From Paraflavitalea soli (GTDB taxonomy: Bacteria > Bacteroidota > Bacteroidia > Chitinophagales > Chitinophagaceae), in assembly GCF_003555545.1 (NCBI RefSeq), contig NZ_CP032157.1, forward strand, positions 4,530,546 through 4,594,545: a stretch of DNA of 64,000 nt. Direction: 5' to 3'. The notes under the pieces are model-generated. The model worked only from the letters and a program-made list of their open reading frames with translations. It was not told the origin of the DNA and made no database searches. Of the stretch, positions 9,556 to 18,655 are shown piece by piece. The first letter of the stretch is position 1; each line of letters opens with the position of its first letter. Made by a program: the position numbers and the translations under genes.

Positions 9556-10560
9556 TTACTTGCTTGATACAGGCTGGTGGCAGGAGTTTTTATACCAACT
9601 TGTTGCTATCTCTAATCCTTTTCTCACTTTAATGGCTGGCTGGTATCCGATCATTTGCCGGGCTTTACTGATGTCTGCCAGGCTGTGCTTTACATCGCCC
9701 TTTCTTTCATTTTTGTATACAGGTAAAAGCTCTGCATCGAGGATAGCACAAATATGCTCCCATAGTTCATTTAAGGTGGTAGCCTCTCCTACGGCAATAT
9801 TCAGCACTTCATGTTGTGCCAGTTCAGTGGCAAACAATGCCCTGATATTGGCCTGTACAGCATTTTCAACGAAGGTGAAATCGCGGCTGGTAGTTCCATC
9901 GCCATTGATGACGGGGCTTACATTTTTCAATGCGGCTTCTATGAACAAGGGTATTACGGCAGCATAAGGGCCTGCCGGATTTTGCCGGGGGCCGAATACG
10001 TTAAAGTAGCGGAGGCCAATGGTGTGGAAGCCATACAAAGCCGAACAGACGTCGGCATACAGCTCATTCACGTATTTGGTGACCGCATAGGGCGAAAGTG
10101 GTTTGCCTATAACCTGTTCTACTTTGGGCAATGCGGGATGATCGCCATAGGTACTGGAACTGGCAGCATATACCATCCGCCTGACGCCCGCATCCCTCGC
10201 TGCCATTAGTATGTTGAGGAAGCCACCAATATTCACTTCATTGGTAGTAACAGGATCATTAATTGATCGCGGTACCGATCCCAGTGCCGCCTGGTGGGAA
10301 AGATAATCGACCCCTTCCATTACTTTGCGGCAGGTTTCGGGATCCCGGATATCACCCTTCATTAGTTCGAAATTCGGCAAGTGGCTAAAACCTGCCAGGT
10401 TCTCCAGGGATCCAGTAGAAAAATTGTCCAGTACCCGGATATGTCCGGCGTTGTATTGTACCAGGTATTCAACGATGTTGGAGCCGATGAATCCCGCGCC
10501 GCCGGTAACCAGGAAGTTATAACCGGAGATATCTGTGGAATGAAATTGTTGATAGTTCAT
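9556..10560 (-). CDS. NAD-dependent UDP-HexNAc 4-epimerase (WbpP/TviC-like SDR)
   Basis: A 334-residue extended SDR. The NAD-binding motif GGAGFIG is at 20-26, the catalytic pair Y158/K162 lies in SPYAVTK, and a serine-rich AASSSTYGDHPALPK precedes it. The stretch STYGDHP...KPLSPYAVTKYVNELYADV followed by LRYFNVFGPRQNP matches my memory of the WbpP/TviC group, which interconverts UDP-GlcNAc and UDP-GalNAc (or the uronic acid forms). Its neighbour is a TviB/WbpO-like dehydrogenase, the usual partner for making UDP-GalNAcA, so the polymer probably contains a hexosaminuronic acid. The dehydrogenase reading frame is broken in this sequence. Substrate preference is inferred from resemblance. Confidence 0.9.
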   Translation of the reverse strand: MNYQQFHSTDISGYNFLVTGGAGFIGSNIVEYLVQYNAGHIRVLDNFSTGSLENLAGFSHLPNFELMKGDIRDPETCRKVMEGVDYLSHQAALGSVPRSINDPVTTNEVNIGGFLNILMAARDAGVRRMVYAASSSTYGDHPALPKVEQVIGKPLSPYAVTKYVNELYADVCSALYGFHTIGLRYFNVFGPRQNPAGPYAAVIPLFIEAALKNVSPVINGDGTTSRDFTFVENAVQANIRALFATELAQHEVLNIAVGEATTLNELWEHICAILDAELLPVYKNERKGDVKHSLADISKARQMIGYQPAIKVRKGLEIATSWYKNSCHQPVSSK

Positions 10561-10569
10561 AGAGGTGTT

Positions 10570-11855
10570 TTATAAGCGGGCATCTACCAATTCTTTATCC
10601 AGTACAGACTTTACGTCAAACAGGATACTGCGCCCATTGGATATTTTCTTGATCATTTCGTGGGTAAACTGCTGATGCGCCACGGTTACGATCACAGCGT
10701 CATAGTTGTTGCCGGCTGGCAATTCACGCAGGGTGGTAATGCAATACTCATGTTTAACCTCTATCGGATCGGCCCAGGGATCGTATACGTCTACATGTAT
10801 ATGGTATCCTTTCAGGTATTTAATGATGTCGATCACTTTTGTATTCCGTACATCGGGGCAGTTTTCCTTGAAGGTGATACCCATCACGAGGGCCTTGCTG
10901 CCAGCTACGGGTATCCCTTTCCTGATCATCATTTTTATAACTTCACTGGCTACATAGGCGCCCATCCCATCGTTTAACCGGCGGCCGGCCAGGATGATCT
11001 CCGGATGGTAGCCGGCTTCCAGGGCCTTTTGAGCGAGGTAGTAGGGATCAACACCGATACAATGGCCTCCTACGAGGCCGGGTTTAAAGGGCAGAAAGTT
11101 CCATTTGGTAGCTGCTGCTGCCAATACATCGCCTGTATCAATGCTTAAGCAATTGAATATCTTGGCCAGTTCATTGATAAAGGCAATATTGATATCCCGC
11201 TGGGCATTCTCAATTACTTTCGCAGCTTCTGCTACCTTGATGGAGGGCGCCAGGTGGGTACCTGCTATAATGATGCTGCCGTAGAGGTTATTAATAATGA
11301 GCGCTGCTTCCGGCGTAGACCCGGATGTAACCTTTTTTATTTTTGTGACCGTATGCTCTTTATCGCCCGGGTTGATGCGTTCGGGGAATAACCTACATAG
11401 AAGTCCTTATTGAAAGTAAGTCCCGATACTTTCTCCAACACCGGCACGCACTCTTCTTCAGTAGCACCTGGATAAACGGTAGACTCATAGATCACAATGT
11501 CTCCTTTTCTCAATACCCTGCCTACGGTAGTACTCGCCTTTTTGAGGGGTGTCAGATCGGGCCGGTTGTGTTTGTCAACAGGTGTAGGTACCGTAATTAT
11601 ATAGACATTGACATTCCACAGCATTTCGGGTTGGTTAGTGACAAATAACCCCGACAAATGATCGTTTTCTTCTTTCAATACTTCTTCCAGTTGATCGGTA
11701 CTGGTTTCGAGGGTACAATCAAGACCACCCCGTAAGTCGGTTACCCGTTTTTCATTAATATCAAAACCAACAACGGGGTATTTTTTGGCAAATTCCACAG
11801 CCAGGGGCAGGCCAACATAGCCCAGGCCAATAATGGCAATTTTATGTTCTTTCAT
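10570..11855 (-). pseudogene. UDP-N-acetylhexosamine dehydrogenase (TviB/WbpO-like), single-base frameshift
   Basis: Two reading frames together make one UDP-sugar dehydrogenase. The 5' part (to about 11337) has KIAIIGLGYVGLPLAVEFAKK and TVPTPVDKHNRPDLTPL, then loses the family sequence after FYVGYSP and stops soon after. The expected continuation [18 protein letters not shown] is present in the +1 frame and runs without a stop into [19 protein letters not shown], which holds the catalytic cysteine, and to the end at 10570. One extra base in the G tract at 11383-11386 (four C on the coding strand, five needed) would restore about 428 residues, the normal family length. It could be a sequencing error, a recent null mutation or a homopolymer phase switch. 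An alternative start lies at 11876. Confidence 0.9.
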
Positions 11856-11912
11856 ACTTATTTTTGCTATTTGCACAGTCTGTGCAGGATGGAGAAATCG
11901 AAAATTGCTATA

Positions 11913-12407
11913 CTATTTTATCAGATTGGCTTTGTCTATTTCGGCAGTCATGGAGAAGCCCAGTGAGGGGAGCAATACTTTTACTGTTTTATGTTTTACT
12001 TCGAGTACATCACCTTCCAGGGTCATTAAGGGTCCGCTAATAATTCTTACGCGGTCGTTGACGTTGAACTCCATTCTTTCCAGCCGGATATTCCTGTATT
12101 CATTGAGGAAATGTTTGATGGTATCAATTTCTTCGTCCCTGATAATGGCGGGTTTACCCAGGTAGTTTACAAAATTAAGCACGCCACTTACCTGTTTCAC
12201 TACCGCCTGCTCTTTTTCGGGTACACGTACAAATACATACGATTTAAAGAGTGGCTCCATGATAATCTTCTTTCGGTCACTCCACTTACGTTGTATTCTT
12301 TGTAAAGGGCAATAATGTTCTATGCCATGCATAGCAAGCAATCCGGCCACTTTCTTTTCCCAGAAGGGTTTGGTATACAAGGCATACCATTGCACGCCTG
12401 TTCTCAT
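11913..12407 (-). CDS. UpxY-like transcription antiterminator (NusG paralogue)
   Basis: I set the start at 12407 (MRTGVQWYALYTKPFWEKK), giving 164 residues; the 5' extension would read through a repeated leader element. The protein has a NusG N-terminal domain (WYALYTKPFWEKKVAGLL; KSYVFVRVPEKE) and a C-terminal KOW domain (NDRVRIISGPLMTLEGDVLEV). Specialised NusG proteins encoded first in Bacteroidota capsule operons (UpxY) keep RNA polymerase from terminating in the leader of their own operon. Its position as the first gene, with a leader of over 400 bp in front, fits that role. It is followed 57 bp later by the dehydrogenase gene. Confidence 0.92.
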   Translation of the reverse strand: MRTGVQWYALYTKPFWEKKVAGLLAMHGIEHYCPLQRIQRKWSDRKKIIMEPLFKSYVFVRVPEKEQAVVKQVSGVLNFVNYLGKPAIIRDEEIDTIKHFLNEYRNIRLERMEFNVNDRVRIISGPLMTLEGDVLEVKHKTVKVLLPSLGFSMTAEIDKANLIK

Positions 12408-12830
12408 AATGCTAAAATTATTAAACAGATGATGTGTAGGCACAAAGCTTCGCTCCCCCCTGTCACACAGGCGTTTTGAGTAAAAAAGCTTCGCTTTCCC
12501 CTGTCACAACAGGAGATGTTAAATAGACATGATGAACTGAATCAACCAGAGACTACTCCACCTGCAAAGTGGTTAGTTGTACTGAATTGCGGATAATAAT
12601 CGTTTTACTGCTTTAGAAGCAGTAGCATGTACTGAGAATGTGCGGCAAAGAATAACAGACGCGGAATCGGGCTATTCAAAAGGGTGCGGAATGAGATCAG
12701 TTTGAAGGAACATGCGTAATCAAATGAAACGAGAGGATATTAGAGAGGATAATTGGCAAAAATGTCGTGAGCGTAAAGGTGCAATGTTTTTTTTCCTCTT
12801 TTTTTTCCATTAATCTCCATTAATTACTAC
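12408..12830 (-). promoter_or_regulatory. Leader region of the exopolysaccharide operon
   Basis: This 423-bp stretch has no plausible coding frame and lies upstream of the antiterminator gene. It is the natural place for the operon promoter and the nascent-RNA target of an UpxY-type protein. Its promoter-proximal half carries homopurine/pyrimidine runs (for example AAAAAAAAGAGG read on the minus strand near 12800), and its distal end contains the duplicated hairpin element at 12444-12513. I could not identify a convincing -33/-7 promoter. Role is inferred from position and operon type. Confidence 0.5.
12444..12513 (-). repeat. Duplicated hairpin element in the antiterminator leader
   Basis: Two near-identical units start at 12444-12471 and 12485-12513, 41 bp apart. 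Read on the minus strand, each unit has a small hairpin with CCTGT and ACAGG arms, then a run of G, then AGC-GAA-GCT, a triloop hairpin with flanking A and T. In the promoter-proximal copy the second hairpin is followed by six T, resembling a very weak terminator. A structured leader is expected for UpxY-regulated operons, but these units could also be a generic dispersed repeat. Confidence 0.55.
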
Positions 12831-14069
12831 TCACAATGATATTGATTCTGATCTATTCAACTGCATGTCAAATTCTCTGAAATAAACAAAGCCTGTTTTT
12901 TTGATCAGGTATTGAATTTGTTCATTCACTTCCTTCCTTATTGTAGCCTTGGGAAACAAGCTACGCTTGAGGAAGAGCAGGTAAAAGGAAAGGTAATCAT
13001 GCAACAATACAGGCAATGGTTTTTCATTCAATTCAACGAACAGAGAGAGGGCTCTTTTAGTACTGATGTGATTTGAAAAGTATCCACTCATCAATTTCAA
13101 AATACCCAGATGAGTGATGAATTCATCCTGAAGGCAACCGGTAAGTGAAGAAGGTTTTATCTCATCACTGTTCAATATTTCCCATGAACGACCAAATTCA
13201 CCGGCCAGCAGTAAGGCATCGCCTACCAGGTAGCCAGCACAATAACATGATTTGGCATGAGACGACCAGATATCGAAATCAGCCAGATCACCTTTAATAG
13301 AGTCTGCATTGTTATGGTCCTTTTTCCCCATTACCTGGTTAAAGACCAATACCGCATAGTAGCGGTCAACCATTAATGGATGGAAGGTCATTATTTCAGA
13401 TTGCCTGAATGCCTGGAGCAGGTTAAAATACTTTTGGAACAGGGTGGTATGGGCTGTCAGGAAATAGCGGTAACAATATAGTATGTAAGCAAAAAACTTC
13501 TGCTCCCGGTTGTGGGCATTCAACAGGTAATACTGAAGCCCATCGCCATACACACTATCGAGGGCATCCACATTTACAAATTGTTCAAAAAAGAACTTTC
13601 GCCCGAATACGCTCGGTGACATAGCACAATATATTTCTGCTGCCAGTTGCCTGTCATCGGCCATTAAGCTGGCGATATTCTTTATTACCTGCAGGATACC
13701 CGGCTCTATATTGTCTTCCGGATTGATCTGGGAGAAAACGGATACTATGAACCTGGAAGTGAAAGTAGAATTGACCTGGTCAGCATTCTTTTCAGCATTC
13801 AGCATTTCAAATTCAGCAAATGATTTGTACCCCACAAAACAGGCTAGTGTATCTAATGTATGTATGGAAGGATTGAAGCCAGTGTGGATGATGCCAAAAA
13901 AACGGTTCAAGGTTTGGGAGGATAGGTACTCTCCTGTTATTTGCTGGATCTCATGTTGCAATTGCTGTATATGGGAAGAGGTACTGCAATTGAGGTTCAG
14001 TTTAATTCTGATAAGTCGCTTCAATAGCGGCAAAGCATTTTCATTGACAGCAGTTCGTTTCCTGGCCAT
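12831..14069 (-). CDS. Putative HTH-like regulatory protein, function unknown
   Basis: I choose the start at 14069 (MARKRTAVNENALP), giving 412 residues. The first 90 residues resemble an XRE-like helix-turn-helix: GEYLSSQTLNRFFGI, then NPSIHTLDTLACFVGYKSFAEFE, a pattern I associate with conserved N-terminal domains in Chitinophagaceae proteins. The rest is rich in aromatic and leucine residues and looks all-helical, perhaps TPR-like, with no signal peptide or membrane segment. It lies directly upstream of the polysaccharide operon in the same direction, separated by the 423-bp leader, so it may control that operon or simply precede it. No enzyme motif is visible. Confidence 0.6.
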   Translation of the reverse strand: MARKRTAVNENALPLLKRLIRIKLNLNCSTSSHIQQLQHEIQQITGEYLSSQTLNRFFGIIHTGFNPSIHTLDTLACFVGYKSFAEFEMLNAEKNADQVNSTFTSRFIVSVFSQINPEDNIEPGILQVIKNIASLMADDRQLAAEIYCAMSPSVFGRKFFFEQFVNVDALDSVYGDGLQYYLLNAHNREQKFFAYILYCYRYFLTAHTTLFQKYFNLLQAFRQSEIMTFHPLMVDRYYAVLVFNQVMGKKDHNNADSIKGDLADFDIWSSHAKSCYCAGYLVGDALLLAGEFGRSWEILNSDEIKPSSLTGCLQDEFITHLGILKLMSGYFSNHISTKRALSLFVELNEKPLPVLLHDYLSFYLLFLKRSLFPKATIRKEVNEQIQYLIKKTGFVYFREFDMQLNRSESISL

Positions 14070-14392
14070 GGTAAGGCTTTTAACAGAGATCTTGTTAACA
14101 ACCAACTTTTCAAGACTTGAAATTATTACACGTAAGTAACGGAGTAAGTAGGTAATCCAAAGGAAGAATTGAGCTTATGCTGGCGGCAAAGTAGATAAAA
14201 TACCGGATTAAATAAAATATTTATATAATGGATTATACTTAGAAGTCCTATTTTTTGATCTATCTGGACTCCCGATCTCAATAAGAAGTAATTACTACCT
14301 TATTGCAGATGGATGCCCGCTGAAACCAGGGGGGTGTAATTACGGCATAGGAAGGGGTTGATCGCGACATCATTTCTCCTTATTTTTGGTTT
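14070..14392. other. Intergenic region between divergent regulatory genes
   Basis: About 320 bp separate the start of the HTH-like protein (minus) from the start of the GlxA/AraC-type regulator (plus). The region is AT-rich around 14200-14250 and must hold the promoters of both genes, but I see no clear palindrome, repeat or small gene in it. Confidence 0.6.
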
Positions 14393-15370
14393 ATGAAACA
14401 TTTATCCATCCTCGTGCCTGAAGGGGCTATGCTGGGGGCCGTTGAAGGTCCGCTCAAGCTGTTTACAGAAGTGAATGGGTTATTGAGGAATATGGACAGG
14501 GCACCCTTGTTTAATATTCAGTTGGTTGGACTTACACCTGAGATCAAGCTTAACAATGGCTTGTTTACCGTACACGCTGAGCTTACGATAAAGGATAAGG
14601 TAAAAACGGACCTGGTGCTGGTCCCCGCTGTAAGCGGCGATCTGGCCAAGGCAGTGGAAATAAACAAGGCCTTTATTCCCTGGATACAGCAGCAATATAA
14701 AGGCGGTGCAGAGATTGCCAGCCTTTGCCTGGGGGCCTTCCTGCTGGCCTCTACAGGTTTATTAACGGGTAAGAAATGCGCTACGCACTGGTTGGCAGCT
14801 ACTGCCTTTAGGCAAATGTTTCCGGAAGTGACCCTGGTACCAGATAAGATCATCACGGATGAGCAGGGTATTTACTCCAGTGGCGGCGCTTACTCCTACC
14901 TCAACCTCGTACTGTATATCATTGAAAAATATGCAGGCCGTGATGTAGCGATCCTTTGTTCCAAAGTATTTGAAATAGAGATTGACCGTGGCAGTCAATC
15001 GCCCTTCATTATGTTCAACGGGCAAAAGGAACACGAAGACGAGCCCATTAAAAAAGCTCAAGTATTTATAGAACAGAACTTCCAGGACAAGATCACAGTG
15101 GAACAGCTGGCGGGCATGTTTGCCATGGGACGCCGGAACCTGGAACGCCGGTTCAAGAAAGCGACTTCCAACACGGTTGTGGAATATATACAGCGTGTAA
15201 AGATCGAGGCTGCCAAGCTGAGCCTGGAATCTTCGCGCGAAAATGTAAATGAGGTCATGTACAAGGTAGGTTATTCAGATAACAAGGCTTTCCGTACGAC
15301 CTTTAAAAAGCTGACGGGCCTCTCACCTGTACAATACCGTAATAAATATAACCGGCCCGCCCTGGCGTAA
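14393..15370 (+). CDS. GlxA family transcriptional regulator (DJ-1/PfpI domain + AraC HTH)
   Basis: The 325-residue protein has an N-terminal DJ-1/PfpI-like domain (about 1-195), including ASLCLGAFLLASTGLLTGKKCATHW, the nucleophile-elbow region with a cysteine, and a C-terminal AraC double HTH (about 215-320) with ITVEQLAGMFAMGRRNLERRFKK and NVNEVMYKVGYSDNKAFRTTFKKLTGLSPVQYR. Such regulators sense small molecules through the N-terminal domain, which is usually not an active amidase. It is transcribed alone, converging on the nagB fusion gene with 91 bp between stops. Nothing in the window links it to a particular target. Confidence 0.93.
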   Translation: MKHLSILVPEGAMLGAVEGPLKLFTEVNGLLRNMDRAPLFNIQLVGLTPEIKLNNGLFTVHAELTIKDKVKTDLVLVPAVSGDLAKAVEINKAFIPWIQQQYKGGAEIASLCLGAFLLASTGLLTGKKCATHWLAATAFRQMFPEVTLVPDKIITDEQGIYSSGGAYSYLNLVLYIIEKYAGRDVAILCSKVFEIEIDRGSQSPFIMFNGQKEHEDEPIKKAQVFIEQNFQDKITVEQLAGMFAMGRRNLERRFKKATSNTVVEYIQRVKIEAAKLSLESSRENVNEVMYKVGYSDNKAFRTTFKKLTGLSPVQYRNKYNRPALA

Positions 15371-15461
15371 GTTTTTAATCCCTACAATAACCGGAGCAAC
15401 GATCTATTGAAAAAATAAGTTTCTACCGATATCTCCCGGAATCATTGCCCTTGAAGTGGTC

Positions 15462-17384
15462 TTAATATTCCCATTTCACAAATGCCTCCATAGCGGCATA
15501 CTCAGCCAGGCCCAGCAAATTGTACAGGTCGGCAGTGGCTTTGTTGCGTTCTTTTGCCCGCTGCCAAAACTCCCGGCTATCACTGCCCTGGAAAACAACG
15601 CCATCTTTCTGTGACTGGTGCTTGAAGATACCAGTACGCTTTTTCAATACCTGATCGGGGCTAAGGGGCACGGCCATTTCAATTTGGTGAATATCCCATT
15701 CGGCCCAGGCGCCTTTGTATAACCACAACCAGCAATCCTTCATATACGTTTCGCTCCTTAATCGTTTCATTGCCTCCAGAATGGCATCCAGGCAAACTTT
15801 GTGGGTGCCATGCGGATCGGCCAGATCGCCAGCGGCATATACCTGGTGCGGTTTTATTTTTTCGATCAATTGCTTAGTAAGGAGATAATCTTCTTCGCCC
15901 AGCGGCTTCTTCTCTACCTGCCCTGTTTCATAAAAAGGAAGGTTCATAAAATGAATACGCTCTTCCGGCACTCCTGTAAAACGACAGGTATTCAATGCCT
16001 CTCCCCGCCTGATAATACCTTTTACATACCGCAACTCTTCAATATCCTTTTCGCCTTTGGCTTTCTCCTGTAAAAAGCGGGCAGCTTTTTTATAAATAGC
16101 ATCAGCCTCTTTATTGGATATACCAAACTGCTGGTTAAAGTCTGTCACAAACCGGATGAACCGGAATGCCTCATCATCGGCTACCGCAATATTCCCAGAG
16201 GTTTGATAGGCCACATGCACTTCATGTCCCTGATCTACCAGGCGTTGGAAAGTGCCACCCATGGATATGATGTCATCGTCGGGATGGGGGCTGAACAACA
16301 ATACTCTTTTTTGAACAGGCATGGCCCGCTCAGGGCGGTTGGTATCATCAGCACCGGGTTTGCCTCCCGGCCATCCTGTAATGGTATGCTGTAGCCAATT
16401 GAATACTTCAATATTGATATCATAAGCCTGCCCGTATAAAACAAGCAGATCACTCAGGCCATTTTCATTGTAGTCATTGTTGGTGAGTTTGAGAATGGGT
16501 TTCTGCAGACTAACGGCCAGGTGGGTCACGGCTTTCTTGATCATGCCCCTGTCCCACATCACCTGGTCGATGAGCCAGGGTGTTTTGTTGCGGGTCAATT
16601 CACCGGCGCAGGCATCATCCATCATAAACTTTACCTGGCCATGGGCCTGCAACCAGGAAGCAGGCACAAATTCTGTAACGGGCCCTTCCACGGCCTGACG
16701 TACGATGGCGGCTTTGTTTTCTCCCCAGGCCAGCAATATAATTTTACGCGCCTTCATGATGGTGCCAATGCCCATGGTAATGGCCTTCTTAGGCACATTG
16801 GCAATACCACCAAATTCTGCAGCAGCATCCATGCGGGTGGCCATGTCGAGGGTGATAAGCCTGGTAACAGAACTGCTATGAGAACCCGGTTCATTAAACC
16901 CGATATGCCCATTGCGGCCAATACCCAATAACTGGAAGTCGATGCCGCCTGCATCGGCAATCATTGTTTCATATTGTTCACCATGGCTCCTTACCAGCTC
17001 TGTTGGTATGCTGCCATCGGGTATATGACAATTGGCCTGGTCAATATCAATATGGTTGAACAGGTTCTCCTGCATGAAATGCCGGTATCCCTGTACAGCC
17101 CCGGGCTGCATGGGAAAATATTCATCGAGGTTGAAAGTGGTGACGTTCTTGAAACTGAGCCCTTCTTCACGATGCAGGCGGATCAGTTCTTTGTATACGC
17201 GCTTAGGGGTGGAACCGGTAGCGAGGCCCAATACCGCCCGCTCTCCTTTGGCTTGCTTATCACGAATGAGTTGTGCTATTTCATAAGCTGCCTGTAAAGA
17301 AGCGGCAGCGGGAGAAGCATATTGTTCTACGGGGATCTTTTCAAAACTGATATGCCTGCTTTTGGCTGTTGTAGTGGTAACCAT
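15462..17384 (-). CDS. nagB: Glucosamine-6-phosphate deaminase fused to PIG-L/LmbE-type deacetylase domain
   Basis: The start at 17384 (MVTTTTAKSRHISFEKIP) gives 640 residues; an upstream start would add residues unlike the family. The N-terminal part (about 1-290) is NagB: LGLATGSTPKRVYKELI, TTFNLDEYFPM with the general-base aspartate, and LGIGRNGHIGFNEPGS with the ring-opening histidine. The C-terminal part (about 365-620) is PIG-L/LmbE-like, with VLLFSPHPDDDIISMGGTF providing the H-P-D-D metal site and DPHGTHK a further ligand. NagB converts GlcN-6-P to fructose-6-P and ammonia; the second domain may deacetylate GlcNAc-like substrates. This fusion is common in Bacteroidota. It ends the glycan cluster and marks amino-sugar catabolism as its probable output. 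Confidence 0.93.
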   Translation of the reverse strand: MVTTTTAKSRHISFEKIPVEQYASPAAASLQAAYEIAQLIRDKQAKGERAVLGLATGSTPKRVYKELIRLHREEGLSFKNVTTFNLDEYFPMQPGAVQGYRHFMQENLFNHIDIDQANCHIPDGSIPTELVRSHGEQYETMIADAGGIDFQLLGIGRNGHIGFNEPGSHSSSVTRLITLDMATRMDAAAEFGGIANVPKKAITMGIGTIMKARKIILLAWGENKAAIVRQAVEGPVTEFVPASWLQAHGQVKFMMDDACAGELTRNKTPWLIDQVMWDRGMIKKAVTHLAVSLQKPILKLTNNDYNENGLSDLLVLYGQAYDINIEVFNWLQHTITGWPGGKPGADDTNRPERAMPVQKRVLLFSPHPDDDIISMGGTFQRLVDQGHEVHVAYQTSGNIAVADDEAFRFIRFVTDFNQQFGISNKEADAIYKKAARFLQEKAKGEKDIEELRYVKGIIRRGEALNTCRFTGVPEERIHFMNLPFYETGQVEKKPLGEEDYLLTKQLIEKIKPHQVYAAGDLADPHGTHKVCLDAILEAMKRLRSETYMKDCWLWLYKGAWAEWDIHQIEMAVPLSPDQVLKKRTGIFKHQSQKDGVVFQGSDSREFWQRAKERNKATADLYNLLGLAEYAAMEAFVKWEY

Positions 17385-17456
17385 AATAATGATGATTTTG
17401 GGGATTGACATGCAGCGGCCTGTCAAAGGGGATTTCGACAATCTCCCTTAGAACAG

Positions 17457-17486
17457 GGTGAGCCGCCCTTCAGAGGGCGACCCACG
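17457..17486. repeat. REP-like palindrome, copy 1 (short loop)
   Basis: An imperfect inverted repeat with arms like GTGAGCCGCCCT and AGGGCGACCCAC around a 2-4 nt loop. The arms match those of the copies at 19551 and 26704. It lies between the DUF4434-like gene and nagB, where it could form a stable mRNA hairpin. Confidence 0.7.
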
Positions 17487-17550
17487 CTTTGACAAGCATA
17501 TGCTGCTAATTCTTTTCTTAGCTAAACAAGGTGGATGAGTTAACCCAGGT

Positions 17551-18483
17551 TTACACCAGTCCGATATATTCTTTATACCGGTTGTACAAATGTCCCGCCT
17601 GCAAATAAGCTGACTGGGGACTCATGAAATGAGAAAACTCAAATGTGATGGCTTTATCGTAACCCGCCCGTTTCGCTGCTTCCAGCTTGAGGCGTAATTT
17701 CTCAAACTTAATAGGTAGAAACTTGATGGGCATATCCCTGTCGAAGCTTTCGGCATTGGTCCAGCATTGCAGGCCAAACTGATGGGCCATCTTTTTATTG
17801 ACGGCAAAAAAATCATCCAGTTCATGGTAATCAATATGACCATCCTGGAAAGCCACGGCATCCACGGCGCCCTGTATACCGGCGAATATTTCACTCCACT
17901 CCTGCTCATGCTCTTTCAGGGAGACAGCCTCCTCTTTGGTTAAGGTAGAAGTAACAGCCATCACGGCTTTCTTTCCGTCGATCCAGGGCGATATCAGGGT
18001 GGGCAATCCATTGCTTACCTGTTTGCATTGCAGCCCCAATGTCCTGAAAGCTTCGGTAGCGCCTTTCGTCTTGCGACTTATCTCCATGCTGAGGTACCAG
18101 CCACTGAAACTTTTATGATGGCCATATTGTCTCCATACTTCATCGATCACAAAACGGTTGCTGTCAATTTCATGCTGCATAAGACCGGTATCCCAGTATT
18201 TGCCGCTGTCATACAGGCCGAAATAGAATTGCATATCCAATTCATCGGCCAATTGGAGGAACAACTCCACCAGATCGACAGGAGGTTTATAACAATTGTG
18301 TTCTTTGATGAGGTATTCGGAGGGATAGGTAATAAACTTCCTGTAGCCACTGCGGATGAGAATGACGGTATCAATGCCAATGGCTTTCATGTGCTCAAAA
18401 TCTTTACGCCATTCTTTGACACCCCAATTCTGGTGGGGAATATCATGACTGATCTCGTCCAGGAAGGTTCCGGTGATTTTCAT
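17551..18483 (-). CDS. DUF4434-like TIM-barrel protein (putative glycoside hydrolase)
   Basis: The start at 18483 (MKITGTFLDEISHDIPHQNWG) gives 310 residues; the longer frame reads through a repeat. The N-terminal block (NWGVKEWRKDFEHMKAIGIDTVILIRSGY) and the later GWYLSMEISRK, VDAVAFQDGHID and AITFEFSHFMSPQSA fit the DUF4434 type, a TIM-barrel domain related to glycoside hydrolases. Acidic residues at strand ends (E of YLSMEI, D of AFQDGH, E of FEFSHF) are candidate catalytic groups. There is no signal peptide, so it would act in the cytoplasm, unlike most enzymes of this cluster. It lies 166 bp upstream of nagB. Substrate unknown. Confidence 0.75.
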   Translation of the reverse strand: MKITGTFLDEISHDIPHQNWGVKEWRKDFEHMKAIGIDTVILIRSGYRKFITYPSEYLIKEHNCYKPPVDLVELFLQLADELDMQFYFGLYDSGKYWDTGLMQHEIDSNRFVIDEVWRQYGHHKSFSGWYLSMEISRKTKGATEAFRTLGLQCKQVSNGLPTLISPWIDGKKAVMAVTSTLTKEEAVSLKEHEQEWSEIFAGIQGAVDAVAFQDGHIDYHELDDFFAVNKKMAHQFGLQCWTNAESFDRDMPIKFLPIKFEKLRLKLEAAKRAGYDKAITFEFSHFMSPQSAYLQAGHLYNRYKEYIGLV

Positions 18484-18510
18484 GTACTCTATTTTATAAA
18501 ACGTTAAGGG

Positions 18511-18600
18511 TTGCCTCCCGCTTATTGCGGGACAAGCTCTACAGGGCAAAAGAAATTAACTACATTCATTTCTACAAAGCGGTAACCCCTAAAGGGGTAT
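18511..18600. repeat. Dispersed hairpin repeats between esterase and DUF4434-like genes
   Basis: This gap holds a hairpin with CCCGC and GCGGG arms (18517-18532), followed by GACAAGCTCT, and then CTACAAAGCGG followed by CCCCTAAAGGGG (18572-18597). Both pieces recur in the tandem repeat block at 59700-59945, so they are mobile or dispersed repeat units and not gene-specific sites. Another CCCGC/GCGGG hairpin follows at about 18621-18636. Confidence 0.65.
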
Positions 18601-18655
18601 AACAGCCCTTCGACAAGCTCAGTCCCGCAAGGCGGGATAAACTCTGACAGGATGA

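Noticed and set aside
10570-11876. Reading the two dehydrogenase parts as separate genes
   Set aside because: The expected family sequence is continuous across both frames, including the part between the annotated methionines, so a single-base frameshift explains it better.
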